Both the position numbers and the translations under genes were made by a program. A stretch of DNA of 13,744 bases from Zelonia costaricensis (Eukaryota; Euglenozoa; Kinetoplastea; Trypanosomatida; Trypanosomatidae). The notes under the pieces were generated by a model. That model was not told the origin of the DNA, ran no database searches, and worked only from the letters and a program-made list of their open reading frames with translations. The stretch lies in assembly GCA_030849075.1 (NCBI GenBank), contig JASAOO010002922.1, positions 1 through 13,744 on the forward strand. Direction: 5' to 3'. Positions 1 through 7,790 of this stretch are shown here, one piece after another. Each line of letters begins with the position of its first letter. Positions within the stretch are counted from its first letter, which is position 1.

Positions 1-298
1 TCTCCGACGGGTTAAAGTGGAGGTGCTTGCGGGCAGCGGCCAGCTCGCACACCAGCTTGTTGCACGACACAGGGAAATCGCTGTCGAGGTCCTCCTGCGG
101 GCGGGGGTCGTACATGATGTGCTCCACCTTGTCGCGGTACTCCTCGCGGAGAATGTGCTTCTTGGAGGGGTTCATGTACTCGCACCCTGGCAGGCGCTCC
201 ACCTTCAGGTCCTCGGGCATGAACTTCTTCAGCGGGTCCTTGTCCGCCGCCACCGTCTTCGCGTTCGTGCGCGCGTTGCTTCCAACCTTGAGCGGCAT
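1..298 (-). CDS. Unrecognised conserved-looking protein, N-terminal part (runs off the window)
   Basis: The minus strand reads from ATG at 298 without a stop to the window edge, giving 99 codons; the C-terminus lies outside. The start is supported by the bases CACC just before the ATG and by a strong pyrimidine tract ending in AG at 304-303. The protein begins MPLKVGSNARTNAKTV and is hydrophilic and Lys/Glu-rich, with segments such as NPSKKHILREEYRDKVEHI (residues about 43-61) and SCNKLVCELAAARKHLHF (about 78-95). There is no signal peptide, membrane segment or motif that I can tie to a family. Codon use is GC-rich at third positions like the other genes here, which supports real coding. The role is unknown; a soluble kinetoplastid-specific protein is the most that can be said. 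Confidence 0.8.
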   Translation of the reverse strand, partial: MPLKVGSNARTNAKTVAADKDPLKKFMPEDLKVERLPGCEYMNPSKKHILREEYRDKVEHIMYDPRPQEDLDSDFPVSCNKLVCELAAARKHLHFNPSE

Positions 299-302
299 GG
301 TG

Positions 303-372
303 CTGAGCGAGGGGGTGAGGTGGGGTGGGGTGATGAAGAAAGGATGAAAGAGGAGGTGTCGGGAAAATGGTT
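303..372 (-). promoter_or_regulatory. Probable spliced-leader acceptor for the 1-298 gene
   Basis: On the minus strand a long pyrimidine-rich run (about 350 down to 305) ends in AG at 304-303, four bases before the ATG at 298. In trypanosomatids such a tract plus the first AG directs spliced-leader addition. A second AG at about 365, after a short pyrimidine run, would give a 5' UTR of about 70 bases, so the four-base leader is not certain. Confidence 0.45.
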
Positions 373-548
373 CTTTGGAAAGCAAACACGCGCTGGTGAG
401 CGGCCTCTTTTATAAAATGGACGGAGACGTCGGCGGTGTCTGCGTGTGTGTTCTTTTTTTGATGAAGGGATTCTGGAACAAGGAGGAAGTGGTCAGTGCA
501 GGAGCAGTGGACACTTGGGTTAGGGAGCTGCGAGCGCCGAGTTTCGCA

Positions 549-571
549 GGGGGCGGGGGGGGCGGGGGCGG
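549..571 (+). repeat. G-rich tract, quadruplex-capable in DNA
   Basis: Runs of 5, 8, 5 and 2 guanines are separated by single cytosines on the plus strand. The eight-base run can supply two tracts, so an intramolecular quadruplex is possible in the DNA template strand. In the transcript this is a C-rich pyrimidine stretch about 250 bases upstream of the 1-298 start and could also serve as a processing signal. Confidence 0.5.
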
Positions 572-900
572 TGAATGTGAGGGTGGAGAACGTGTGAAGA
601 CAGGCAGGCGGAGAAGAAGCGTGTTGAGAAGAGAGGCGGTGCGCTGACTGTAGCGTGAAGAATGCAGAGTTGGCATGGACGCTGCGCTTGGCGTTCCGTG
701 GCGAGGAGGGATAGCAGCGTCACCAACGACTGCCTCGGCAACGCGGCGAGTCCTGTGTCTGTCTGGCGAGGGTGCAGACCCCGGTGGGTGGGGGAACGCC
801 GCGGGCCCCCCTCCGCCGCCGTCTTGGATTGCCAAGGAGGCCGATGTGAACCCTGCACGCGAGCGGAAGCGGCCAACGATGCAGCCGCAACAGATGCGCC

Positions 901-914
901 CACACACACACACA
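901..914. repeat. (CA)7 dinucleotide repeat
   Basis: Seven uninterrupted CA units, read as TG repeats in the transcript. Such runs are common in Leishmania-type intergenic DNA, and similar shorter interrupted runs occur nearby at about 1360-1391 and 1792-1811. Confidence 0.85.
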
Positions 915-1403
915 GGCACCTCTGATAAACGCCTTCACGAGCTGTCCGTGCGGTGCACCACCTCCCACAGCGCAAGACAACCGCCCCACTCTCCCCCCCC
1001 CGTCCGTGTCGAGGAGCGGAGAGAGGGGCAGGGCAAAGCACGCCGGTGTGGTGCGCCACGTGCGCCTCTGCCGGGCGTCCTGTTGGTCGCTCTTCACATG
1101 CGGCACTGAGTACAGCGCGGCAGGGAGCACTTTCATCTTCTTCTCTTCGTTGCTGTTCGGTTTGTGGGTGGGGGTACGAGGCTCGGCATCGATGAAGGTC
1201 ACCGGTGGGTCCGCCAGCGCCCCTCCACTTCTCAGCTCCTCCGGCAAAGCAGGTGGAGGCGCTGAAGAACAGGAGGGGGATGCTTCCTGTTTTTTTTTCT
1301 GGTGTTGGTGCAGGCGGCCACCCGTGCACATATTTTTTTGGGTTACGCAACAGCGCGCACACAGACACACACGTACACCGACCCACACGCACAGGGTCAT
1401 AAA

Positions 1404-1595
1404 CTACCAGCAATCGAAAAGAGAGAACATGGGGTGAGAGAGGAGGAGGAGGAGGAAGGGGAGGAGGTGGACGGGGACGAGCAAGTCAAGAGAGGCGAGA
1501 CAAGAAGAGAAACTCACAGCGCAGTCGGCGCGGAACGAAGAGAGGGAGACACGAGCGGGGAAACGGGGGAGAGGTTGGAGCAAGGTGGCGAGATG
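1404..1595 (-). promoter_or_regulatory. Mid-spacer pyrimidine tract with AG, possible extra RNA-processing signal
   Basis: On the minus strand a long C/T-rich tract (about 1590 to 1412, strongest at 1465-1433) is followed by an AG at 1405-1404. It lies about 1.1 kb upstream of the next recognised start (298) and about 1.4 kb after the VPS4 stop. It could be a distal spliced-leader acceptor giving a long 5' UTR, the tract that positions VPS4 polyadenylation, or the acceptor of an unrecognised transcript. Confidence 0.4.
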
Positions 1596-2461
1596 GAGCA
1601 AGGACCACGCGCCGCTGCGTCAAGGTCAAGAACGTCGAAGGCCTGGTACTGCGTGCACAACGCGACAGGGGCTCGCCGCTGAGGGGAGGAGGGCACGATT
1701 AGAGACGCCACAAAACGCACCAAACGGTCCGCTCGAGCGCGGCTGAGGACGAGCTATTGGTAGCCTCACCGCAGCGGCCATCACGCACAAGCACACACAC
1801 ACGCACACACCTTTCAGCTCGGACCAACTCGCACTCCACCCGATTCTCGTAAACGTGAAGGGACACCGAAGCACCTCCCTCCCCCCCTTCGTCAGCGCCG
1901 CGGCGGCTCCCGGGGGAACACGCATGAGCGAGGACATCGACGGGGCTGCCCGGCAAACTCCCGCCGCTGCGGTGTGGCGGCGGCGGCGGCAACCGGCACG
2001 ACAACCACCGCACACCACGCGCCGCACACAACACAAGGACAAGTGAGAAGGGAGGGTGGGGGAGGGCCAGCATCAGCAACGCAAGACAGAGGACGCAAAG
2101 AGAAAAGCGAGAGAGAGAGAGGAGCAAGAAGTGATCTCACTTCGCGGCATCACACAACACNACGGGGCCGTGCGCACGCAGGCACACGCGAGAAGAGCGC
2201 CAGCGTGGTCGGACGGGGTTGTTGCGTGCGCAAAGAGCGAAATGGGAAGAGGGGGGGGAGGATGCGCTGCAGCCGCTGGAGATGGCGGTGGGGACGAGAA
2301 GACTGTGTGCCAGCGTAAGGACAACGCGATTGGGCCCCTCTTGGCCTGCGTGACGGCACGCTGTCACCGTGTGTCCCGAGAGCAGGACGACGCCGTGCCA
2401 CACCTCAGACCACCGCCCTCTCTGCTTTCCCCCGCACACATCGCCCTACCTGCCACTCCGT

Positions 2462-2518
2462 CCCTTCTCCCGCCCCTACCGCCCCTCCCCCCTTCTCACC
2501 CCCGCCTCCCCCAACCCC
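2462..2518 (-). promoter_or_regulatory. G-quadruplex-capable stretch in the VPS4 3' UTR
   Basis: On the minus strand this reads as successive guanine runs of 4, 5, 5, 6, 4, 4 and 3 bases with short spacers, starting about 270 bases after the VPS4 stop codon. It meets the usual pattern of four or more G-tracts with short loops, so the mRNA could form a stable quadruplex. Any regulatory effect is inference. Confidence 0.5.
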
Positions 2519-2619
2519 GTCCACGCGCCTCACCGTCTCCTTCCCGCGTCTACCGATGCGAAAAGTCAGTGAAGAGCAACGAGGGGGGGAGTGGGATCGG
2601 CGGAGTGCCAGGAGAGGGT

Positions 2620-2634
2620 GGGGGGGGGGGGGGG
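2620..2634 (+). repeat. Run of 15 guanines
   Basis: An uninterrupted G15 on the plus strand, C15 in the transcript, about 150 bases after the VPS4 stop. It lies about 100 bases from the opposite-skew block at 2462-2518, so the two can in principle pair. Homopolymers this long are also error-prone in sequencing, so the exact length is uncertain. Confidence 0.8.
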
Positions 2635-2786
2635 AGTACGCACCAGTACCAGCGCCCCGCCGCACACCGGGGAGCCGGCCTCACACCCCGTACCGGTTTG
2701 CCCGTCCATGCACACCCACCGCCGCCGTCCTCTATCCACAGATACCACACACACGGTCCACACCACCGCCGGCGAGCCGTGCCGTC

Positions 2787-4121
2787 TTAGCCCTCCTGGC
2801 CGAAATCGGCCGTGAACTTCACGTGGCGGTCAATATCCTCGTCGTTCACGGACGGCTTGCTGGTGCGCAGCGCTTTGATGAAGTCCTCCTTGGTCACCGG
2901 CATTGGCATGAGCAGCTCCGGCTCCGTAATGTCCACCGCCGACATCGGAAACGCCTCCGGGTCGCCGGGCGAGCACGGCACGAGGCGGTTGTTCACCGTG
3001 TGTGTCGGGTCGCGCGGGTCGGGGCCGACGACGCGCTTGAAGTGGGTGGCCACCTGCAGCGTGCGGATGCACTCCATCAGGGCATTGCGCACCACGTTCT
3101 CGATATCGCTCCCCGAGTACATCTCCGTCCGCCGGCCGAGGTCGAGCCAGTCGTCGTCGTTGAGCGAGTTCGGCGTGTCGCCCATGTGGATCTTGAACAT
3201 TTGCACGCGCGCCTGGAACTCCGGCAGCGGAATGTAAATGCGGCGCTCAAAGCGGCGCCGGATGGCGCTGTCGAGCGACCACGGAATGTTGGTGGCGGCC
3301 AGCACGAGCACGCCCTCGTCATCGTGGCCGACGCCCTGCATCTGAACCAGGAACTCTGTCTTGACGCGGCGCGACGCGTCGTTCTCGTTGTCGGAGCGGG
3401 CAGACACGAGCGAGTCGATTTCGTCGACGAAGATGATGGACGGCTTGCCCTCCGCCTTGTAAGCCTCGCGAGCCATCTCGAACAGGCTGCGCACCAGCTT
3501 CTCCGAGTCGCCGAGCCAGCGGGAGAGGAGGTCGGAGCTGCTGACGCTGAGGAAGGTGCCGTCGGCCTCCGTTGCCACGGCCTTGGCGAGGTACGACTTA
3601 CCCGTACCCGGGGGGCCGTAGAGCAGGATGCCGCGCCACGGCTTGCGCTTGCCGGTGAAGAGCTGCGGGAACTTCATGGGCAGAATGACGGACTCCTTCA
3701 GCGCCTGCTTAGCCGCCTCCAGACCGGCGATCTGCTCCCACCGCACGTTCGGCTTCACCTTTACGATGGCGCCGTCCAGGTTGCTGCGCATGCGCTGCTT
3801 GTCCTCGTCGTCCTCCTTGGATTTCTTGCTCGCCGACGCCGTCTTCTGCGCCGTAGCGCCGGAGGCGCCAGGGGCGGGGTCCTCATCCTTGGACTGGTCG
3901 AGGAACTCCTTGATCTTCTCGGCGCGGGCAATGATGGCGGACACCTTGTCCCGCATGTACTGCCGCTTCGTCGGGTTCTTGTTCTCGTACTTGATGGCCG
4001 TCAGGAAAACATCGATCGTCTCCATGTACCAGCGGTACGCCTGCTCGTACTCCTTGTTCTCATCGAGCGTTGCGGCCTTCTTGAACAGCTCCACGGCCTT
4101 GGCGGTGAAGTCGACGGACAT
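2787..4121 (-). CDS. VPS4: Vacuolar protein sorting-associated protein 4, AAA ATPase (VPS4)
   Basis: A complete 444-residue ATPase. VPS4 family members take apart ESCRT-III polymers on endosomal and other membranes, serving multivesicular-body sorting, membrane scission and abscission. An N-terminal MIT domain occupies about residues 1-77 (binds ESCRT-III tails), followed by a charged linker (78-120) and the AAA cassette (about 125-360). Walker A is GPPGTGKS at 169-176, the pore loop RWLG at 201-204, Walker B IIFVDEID at 229-236 with E234 catalytic, sensor-1 N278, and the second region of homology carries finger arginines at R288/R289. A beta-domain insert spans about 365-405, and the C-terminal helix ends [10 protein letters not shown], a VPS4 hallmark that separates it from katanin and spastin. 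Length matches the usual 430-450. The ATG at 4121 gives an intact MIT start, [16 protein letters not shown]. No key residue is missing. Confidence 0.97.
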   Translation of the reverse strand: MSVDFTAKAVELFKKAATLDENKEYEQAYRWYMETIDVFLTAIKYENKNPTKRQYMRDKVSAIIARAEKIKEFLDQSKDEDPAPGASGATAQKTASASKKSKEDDEDKQRMRSNLDGAIVKVKPNVRWEQIAGLEAAKQALKESVILPMKFPQLFTGKRKPWRGILLYGPPGTGKSYLAKAVATEADGTFLSVSSSDLLSRWLGDSEKLVRSLFEMAREAYKAEGKPSIIFVDEIDSLVSARSDNENDASRRVKTEFLVQMQGVGHDDEGVLVLAATNIPWSLDSAIRRRFERRIYIPLPEFQARVQMFKIHMGDTPNSLNDDDWLDLGRRTEMYSGSDIENVVRNALMECIRTLQVATHFKRVVGPDPRDPTHTVNNRLVPCSPGDPEAFPMSAVDITEPELLMPMPVTKEDFIKALRTSKPSVNDEDIDRHVKFTADFGQEG

Positions 4122-4200
4122 GATGAAGCGAGGTGGAACGGAAGAGGGAGGGGAAGAGAAGAAGGTCAGCGACGGCAGCGGGGGGAGGGAGGGCGAGATG

Positions 4201-4275
4201 CTGAGTTGAAGAGAAGTACGTGAGCGCGCGGCACGGGCCAGACGCTACGACGGGAATCGGGAGAGGGGGGTGGGG
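4201..4275 (-). promoter_or_regulatory. Probable spliced-leader acceptor for VPS4
   Basis: No AG occurs on the minus strand between 4200 and the VPS4 ATG at 4121. The nearest AG, at 4202-4201, follows a pyrimidine-rich run (about 4216-4203), and a C-rich tract lies further up at 4276-4256. Use of this AG gives a 79-base 5' UTR that is itself very pyrimidine-rich. An alternative AG lies at 4246-4245. Confidence 0.5.
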
Positions 4276-4837
4276 TGGGCAGACGCAAACGCGAATTCGA
4301 GCACGAGGCACAGACAGCTACAAACACACTCGGAGAGAGAGAAGGCAAAAGACACGAGCGGAGATACGCAAGGGAAGAGAAGAAAAACAACAGCAGTTCG
4401 CGCGTGGGGGCAAGACCGACGAGGGCGGGGTAGGCGAGGCAGGGAGGGGCCGGGGTATGAAGGGGGGCTGGGGGAAGCGGGCTGCCTGCCAGGGAGAGGC
4501 CTGAGTGTCCGTGGAGGCGAAAGAAAGCGGACGGGCAAAAGCGAAGGAGGGGGGGGCAGCGATCTGACGCTCACGAGGACCGATGCAGCTTCACTAGCGG
4601 GGGGGGGTGCACAGGGCGGCCGCGATGGACGAGAGCGAGCGAACACGAGCACGCAGCAGGCACAAAACAACGAAGCAAACCAAACGCAATGGGCGAGCGA
4701 AGCCAGAAGAAGCAGATCCTTCTGTCAGGCGTCGCGGCGGGCGCGCGTGTGTGGCGGAGCGGCGTGAGACACCAAGACGAGGTCGGAGTAGTGCAAGGAG
4801 GTGATAGGGAGGAGCAGGGAGAAGAGCAGCGTTGAGG

Positions 4838-5365
4838 CAGCACGCCATCGTGCTGTCTGCTGACACGCTTTCGTAGCCTTCCCGTGCGGACGGCCCGCTA
4901 GGGCGGCTCAAGCACATGGAGAGAGAGAGCACAGGAAGCGAGCGACCGTGCCTCAAGCCCAGGCAATGCAGCGCACCCTGTGGGTGGGCCCCTGTTTACG
5001 CCAAGCACTACGTCACACACGCAGCTCAATCGCGTGAGATTGGTTTGAGCGGAAATTCAGGTGCGGACGAGCGAGTCGTGCACCGTTGGGTGTTTGCGTG
5101 TGTTGTTGTTGTTTGTGTTTGTGTTCCGATTTGACAGCTCGAGAAGCAGGTAGCGCGCAGTCAAGAGAGCGTGCCGGCCGGACACCAGCGCCACACCAAC
5201 ACGGGTGCCGGATGCTGACGGTGACGCTGGTACCACCAGTGGGCACTGGGACAGCCCTCGAGAAGGGGCAAAGCACCTCTGAAGCTCGCAGCTTCGAGTG
5301 CGAGTATATGTCCAACACTGAGCGGTACGCTGAGAAAGTGAGGCGGATGCTATGAGTGGGGGAGG
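4838..5365. repeat. Candidate degenerate retroposon-derived (SIDER-like) element
   Basis: This stretch of about 530 bases differs in texture from the surrounding purine-rich spacer: it has balanced, non-repetitive sequence and many short inverted repeats, and it ends next to a purine-rich run (from about 5355). It starts near a 7-bp hairpin (4838-4844 with 4849-4855). Leishmania genomes carry hundreds of short degenerate retroposons of about 550 bases, mostly in 3' UTRs, and the size and location here fit. I could not compare it with a consensus, so the identity, orientation and ends are tentative; it could instead be unique structured UTR. Confidence 0.3.
5184..5304. other. Cluster of nested inverted repeats
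   Basis: Perfect short stems follow one another: 5184-5190 with 5225-5231 (7 bp), 5227-5231 with 5235-5239 (5 bp, 3-base loop), 5237-5241 with 5244-5248 (5 bp), 5254-5257 with 5266-5269 (4 bp), 5281-5286 with 5290-5295 (6 bp, 3-base loop) and 5285-5290 with 5299-5304 (6 bp). Several overlap and so are mutually exclusive, which suggests alternative folds. This density is higher than elsewhere in the window by eye. Confidence 0.5.
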
Positions 5366-6215
5366 CGGGAGGGGGAGCGCAGGTTGCGAGGAGCTCGGGA
5401 CTGGTGCGGGCGAGGGGGGAGGGAGAAGGAAAGACGCACGCCGTCAAGGGACGGGGTGGTGCGTCGCAGAGCGCAGGGACCCAAAGCGACGCCGCCCCTT
5501 CAGCGACGGACAGACGCGCTCGCCACTGTGGGGGGGGGAAACAAAATCGGTACACGTGGCAGGTGCCGGGGACGCGTTGCTCGAAGGCAAAGGCGAGTAA
5601 GACGGAAGGTGAAGAAGGAAAAGACAAACACCCAAGGCCGTGCTGGGCGACTGAGGGCCGTGGAGGCAGAAACGGACACCACAAACACGCAAGCAGAAGC
5701 GCAGCCCCTGGCGGTGCAAACACGCACGTGCGCGCACTAACGCACGAACACCTCAGGCGCACGCGGTACGCACCGAAACACGAAGAGCAAAGGGCACGAG
5801 GAAGCCGTGCCATGACGCCCAGATGGCGCGCCGTGACTCTCGCGCACAGAGGGGGCGTCAACACAAACCGAGCTGGAACTTCCCTGTTAGCGACAGCTGC
5901 GCCAAGGGGGAAGGGGAAGAGGGGTGCGGCAGAAGTCACCCCGGGCTTGTGGCCAGAGTTCGAAGGGGGCCGGGAGGAGCTGCTACACCACCGCGCCGCG
6001 CCTCCCCACCCCGCTGCCACGGCCGGTGTGTCCCCGACCCCCTCCCCCTCCAGACCGCGTAAGAACCGAACCACCTTTCTATGCTCCCGTCCCACAAACA
6101 CCACGGCTCCCCCACGCCTCGTACGCCTCCCTCTTCCCCATCTCTACCAGTACGTCCGGGAAAGAGGCGGTGCGGCACGAGGCAGGCGAGAAGGAAGAAG
6201 AAAAACACGATTCGC

Positions 6216-6238
6216 CGGCAGCACCGAAGCTGCTGCCG
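6216..6238 (-). promoter_or_regulatory. Stable hairpin with cUUCGg loop just after the kinase stop codon
   Basis: On the transcribed strand an 8-bp perfect stem (CGGCAGCA with UGCUGCCG) encloses a single G and the hexamer CUUCGG, the classic extra-stable UUCG tetraloop with its C-G closing pair. It begins 19 bases after the stop codon of the kinase gene. It is likely to fold in the 3' UTR; a role in mRNA stability, protein binding or termination is inference. Confidence 0.55.
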
Positions 6239-6256
6239 ATGGAGCCCACACGCACC

Positions 6257-7600
6257 TCACTCCTTGCCCTCCATCAGTCGCCGCTCCATGATCTCCTGCA
6301 GACGATGAATCACGGCCTCAGACGTGGGCCGGGCCGCAGGCTGGTGCACCAGCATCGAGACTACGAGGCGGATGAACTCCTCCGAGTAGCGGTAGTTGCG
6401 CACCCGCTTGATTTCGCGCTGTATGGCGCGCTCCAGCGAGGCAGCCGACCACTCCGACGCGGAGAGCACAAGCGTCTCGCCCGAGTCGGTGCGCACGCAC
6501 GGGAAGTCGGGCAGGGTGGCGAGCACGAACATTACCACGCCAAGGCTAAAGACGTCCGCCTTTGTGTCGCCGTGGCTCTTCTCCAGCTCCGGGGCGCGAT
6601 ACTCGTACGTCGGCGACAAGTCGCGCCGCTTTATCACGCTTGCCGTCACGTCAACAGTGCGGCAGAGGTCTAGGTCCATGAGCAGCACCTGCTCCTCGTT
6701 GTTGAGAAGCAGAATGTTCTCCGGCTTGATGTCGCGGTGCACCAGCGGTGGGTCCTGCGTGTGCAGGTAGTTCAGGGCGCCAGCGATCTGCAACACAATC
6801 GAGCACAGCCTCACCTCCGTGACAGCCTTGCGCTGCCGCTTGATGAACCGGCTCAGGTCGCCCTCGTTGTAGAAGGGCATGACGACGCAAATGCGCATCG
6901 GGTTCTGCTTCACAGACACGTCAAGGTAGCGGATGAGGTGGGGGTGGTTCAGCTGCCGCATCCGCTCCACCTGCCGGGCCTGCGACTCGAAGGCGCCGCC
7001 GTCGGTATCGTTGAAGATCATCTCCTTCAGCACCACCACCTCGTTCTCCTCCGTGTGACACTTGTACACGACGCCCTGCGCTCCCTCCCCTAGCTTCGCA
7101 TGACCAAACAACTTGCGATACTTCGTCGACAGCGTCGCGACAGCCGCGACAGCCGCCGCGCGGGCCTGCGGCGGCGGGGGTACCAGGGGGGATGCACTCG
7201 ATACAAGCGGGATGGGCAGCGCGCGCAGCATCGCGTCGTCGACCTCGTGGCGGATGACAAGGTTGCGCGGGGCCTGCGTCGTCGGACACTCGCAGCACAG
7301 ACCGCACTTGAGCTGCCCGCACTCGAAGCTCGTGCCGCGCGAGACGCAGCTGAAGCACATGGGATTCGCGCACATGTCGCAGAAGAACTCAAGGTCGGTG
7401 TACGGGATGTGGTCGCCGCACCGTCCGCAGGCGAAGCCGTAGTTGGGTGAGGTGCACCGCGCGCAGACGCCAACGTTGAGGCGATTGGGGTAGCGCTCCT
7501 GCGTGCACTTCACGCACACGGCGCCACGGCAGCAGACGCAGAAGTTGAGCTCATTCTCGGGCAGTCCGGAGTGGCACAATGTGCACTGGTAGCGCGACAT
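6257..7600 (-). CDS. Protein kinase with two tandem FYVE-like zinc fingers (NEK-like)
   Basis: A 447-residue predicted Ser/Thr kinase. Residues 1-105 hold 20 cysteines, resolved as two fingers with near-identical spacing: C6-C9-C21-C24-C29-C32-C46-C49 and C58-C61-C74-C77-C82-C85-C99-C102. Both fit the CX2C-X11/12-CX2C-X4-CX2C-X13-CX2C cross-brace of FYVE domains but lack the R-R-H-H-C lipid-binding patch. A linker (about 106-160) leads to the kinase domain (about 164-440): Gly-rich loop GEGAQGVV 171-178, Lys192, alpha-C Glu212, HRDIKPEN 288-295, APE 336-338, D349 and R424. The DFG triad reads DLD (309-311), keeping the metal-binding Asp. Features such as GDLSRFIKRQR (247-257) recall NEK kinases; kinetoplastid FYVE-related kinases such as T. 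brucei ZFK are known, but orthology is unproven. The frame runs up to 8050, yet the extra 150 residues contain no other Met and look like translated 5' UTR, so ATG 7600 is preferred. Confidence 0.92.
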   Translation of the reverse strand: MSRYQCTLCHSGLPENELNFCVCCRGAVCVKCTQERYPNRLNVGVCARCTSPNYGFACGRCGDHIPYTDLEFFCDMCANPMCFSCVSRGTSFECGQLKCGLCCECPTTQAPRNLVIRHEVDDAMLRALPIPLVSSASPLVPPPPQARAAAVAAVATLSTKYRKLFGHAKLGEGAQGVVYKCHTEENEVVVLKEMIFNDTDGGAFESQARQVERMRQLNHPHLIRYLDVSVKQNPMRICVVMPFYNEGDLSRFIKRQRKAVTEVRLCSIVLQIAGALNYLHTQDPPLVHRDIKPENILLLNNEEQVLLMDLDLCRTVDVTASVIKRRDLSPTYEYRAPELEKSHGDTKADVFSLGVVMFVLATLPDFPCVRTDSGETLVLSASEWSAASLERAIQREIKRVRNYRYSEEFIRLVVSMLVHQPAARPTSEAVIHRLQEIMERRLMEGKE

Positions 7601-7628
7601 GGTCGCCGTCGTCGCACGGGGCGGTGCG

Positions 7629-7790
7629 CTAGAGGGCAGAGGTGAATCTGTAGGCGTCAAGTCGCTGCCGTTGGCGTGCGAGCTGACGGAGTGCGAGCAG
7701 GCACGGGAAGCCTGTGAAAGCTGGTGCCGAGGCGTGGCACCGGTAAGCTGGACGATGTGAGCGGGCAACAAAGACAGGGGAAGCCGAGGC
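7629..7790 (-). promoter_or_regulatory. Region likely to hold the spliced-leader acceptor of the kinase gene
   Basis: Upstream of the ATG at 7600 the minus strand has several AGs. The best candidates are the AG at 7749-7748, which follows a pyrimidine-rich run (about 7781-7751), and the AG at 7630-7629, after a shorter one, which would give a 28-base 5' UTR. Either would exclude the upstream in-frame ATG at 8050 and supports the shorter protein. The exact site cannot be fixed from sequence alone. Confidence 0.3.

Larger units (their letters stand above)
299..2786. other. Spacer between VPS4 and the 1-298 gene: 3' UTR, processing signals, low-complexity runs
   Basis: I see no convincing gene in these 2.5 kb. 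On the transcribed minus strand it should hold the VPS4 3' UTR, a polyadenylation zone and the 5' UTR of the next gene. It contains (CA)n runs, a 15-base G run at 2620-2634, a C-rich block at 2462-2518, a G-rich block at 549-571 and a pyrimidine tract of about 160 bases (minus strand, about 1590 to 1430). Open frames here translate to Pro/Arg/Cys-rich low-complexity sequence with no domain, as expected of GC-rich non-coding DNA. One base, 2161, is undetermined (N). Confidence 0.7.
4122..6256. other. Spacer between the kinase gene and VPS4
   Basis: About 2.1 kb with no gene that I can support. On the transcribed strand it carries the kinase 3' UTR (from 6256 downward), then polyadenylation and trans-splicing signals for VPS4. 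It holds a stable hairpin at 6216-6238, a structured, less low-complexity block at about 4838-5365 that may be a degenerate retroposon, and purine-rich plus-strand runs at about 4140-4200, 4320-4560 and 5355-5440. The longest frames (for example 363 codons on the minus strand, 6104-5013) are Arg/Pro/Ser-rich without domains and look like translated UTR. Confidence 0.7.

Noticed and set aside
2556..4223. A 555-codon open frame on the plus strand across VPS4
   Set aside because: It lies antisense to an unmistakable VPS4 gene; long antisense frames are expected where third positions are GC-rich, and its Arg/Val/Leu/His-rich product is just the complement of VPS4 codons.
5955..5970. GTTCGAA sequence resembling a tRNA T-arm
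   Set aside because: No matching acceptor stem, D-arm or anticodon arm could be laid out around it.
5013..6104. A 363-codon minus-strand frame between the kinase and VPS4
   Set aside because: The product is low-complexity and shows no domain. It overlaps the inverted-repeat block and the 3' UTR of the kinase; composition fits translated UTR.
2787..7600. VPS4 and the FYVE-like kinase as a functional endosomal module
   Set aside because: Trypanosomatid transcription units group unrelated genes, and the fingers lack the phosphoinositide-binding patch, so adjacency alone does not support a shared pathway.
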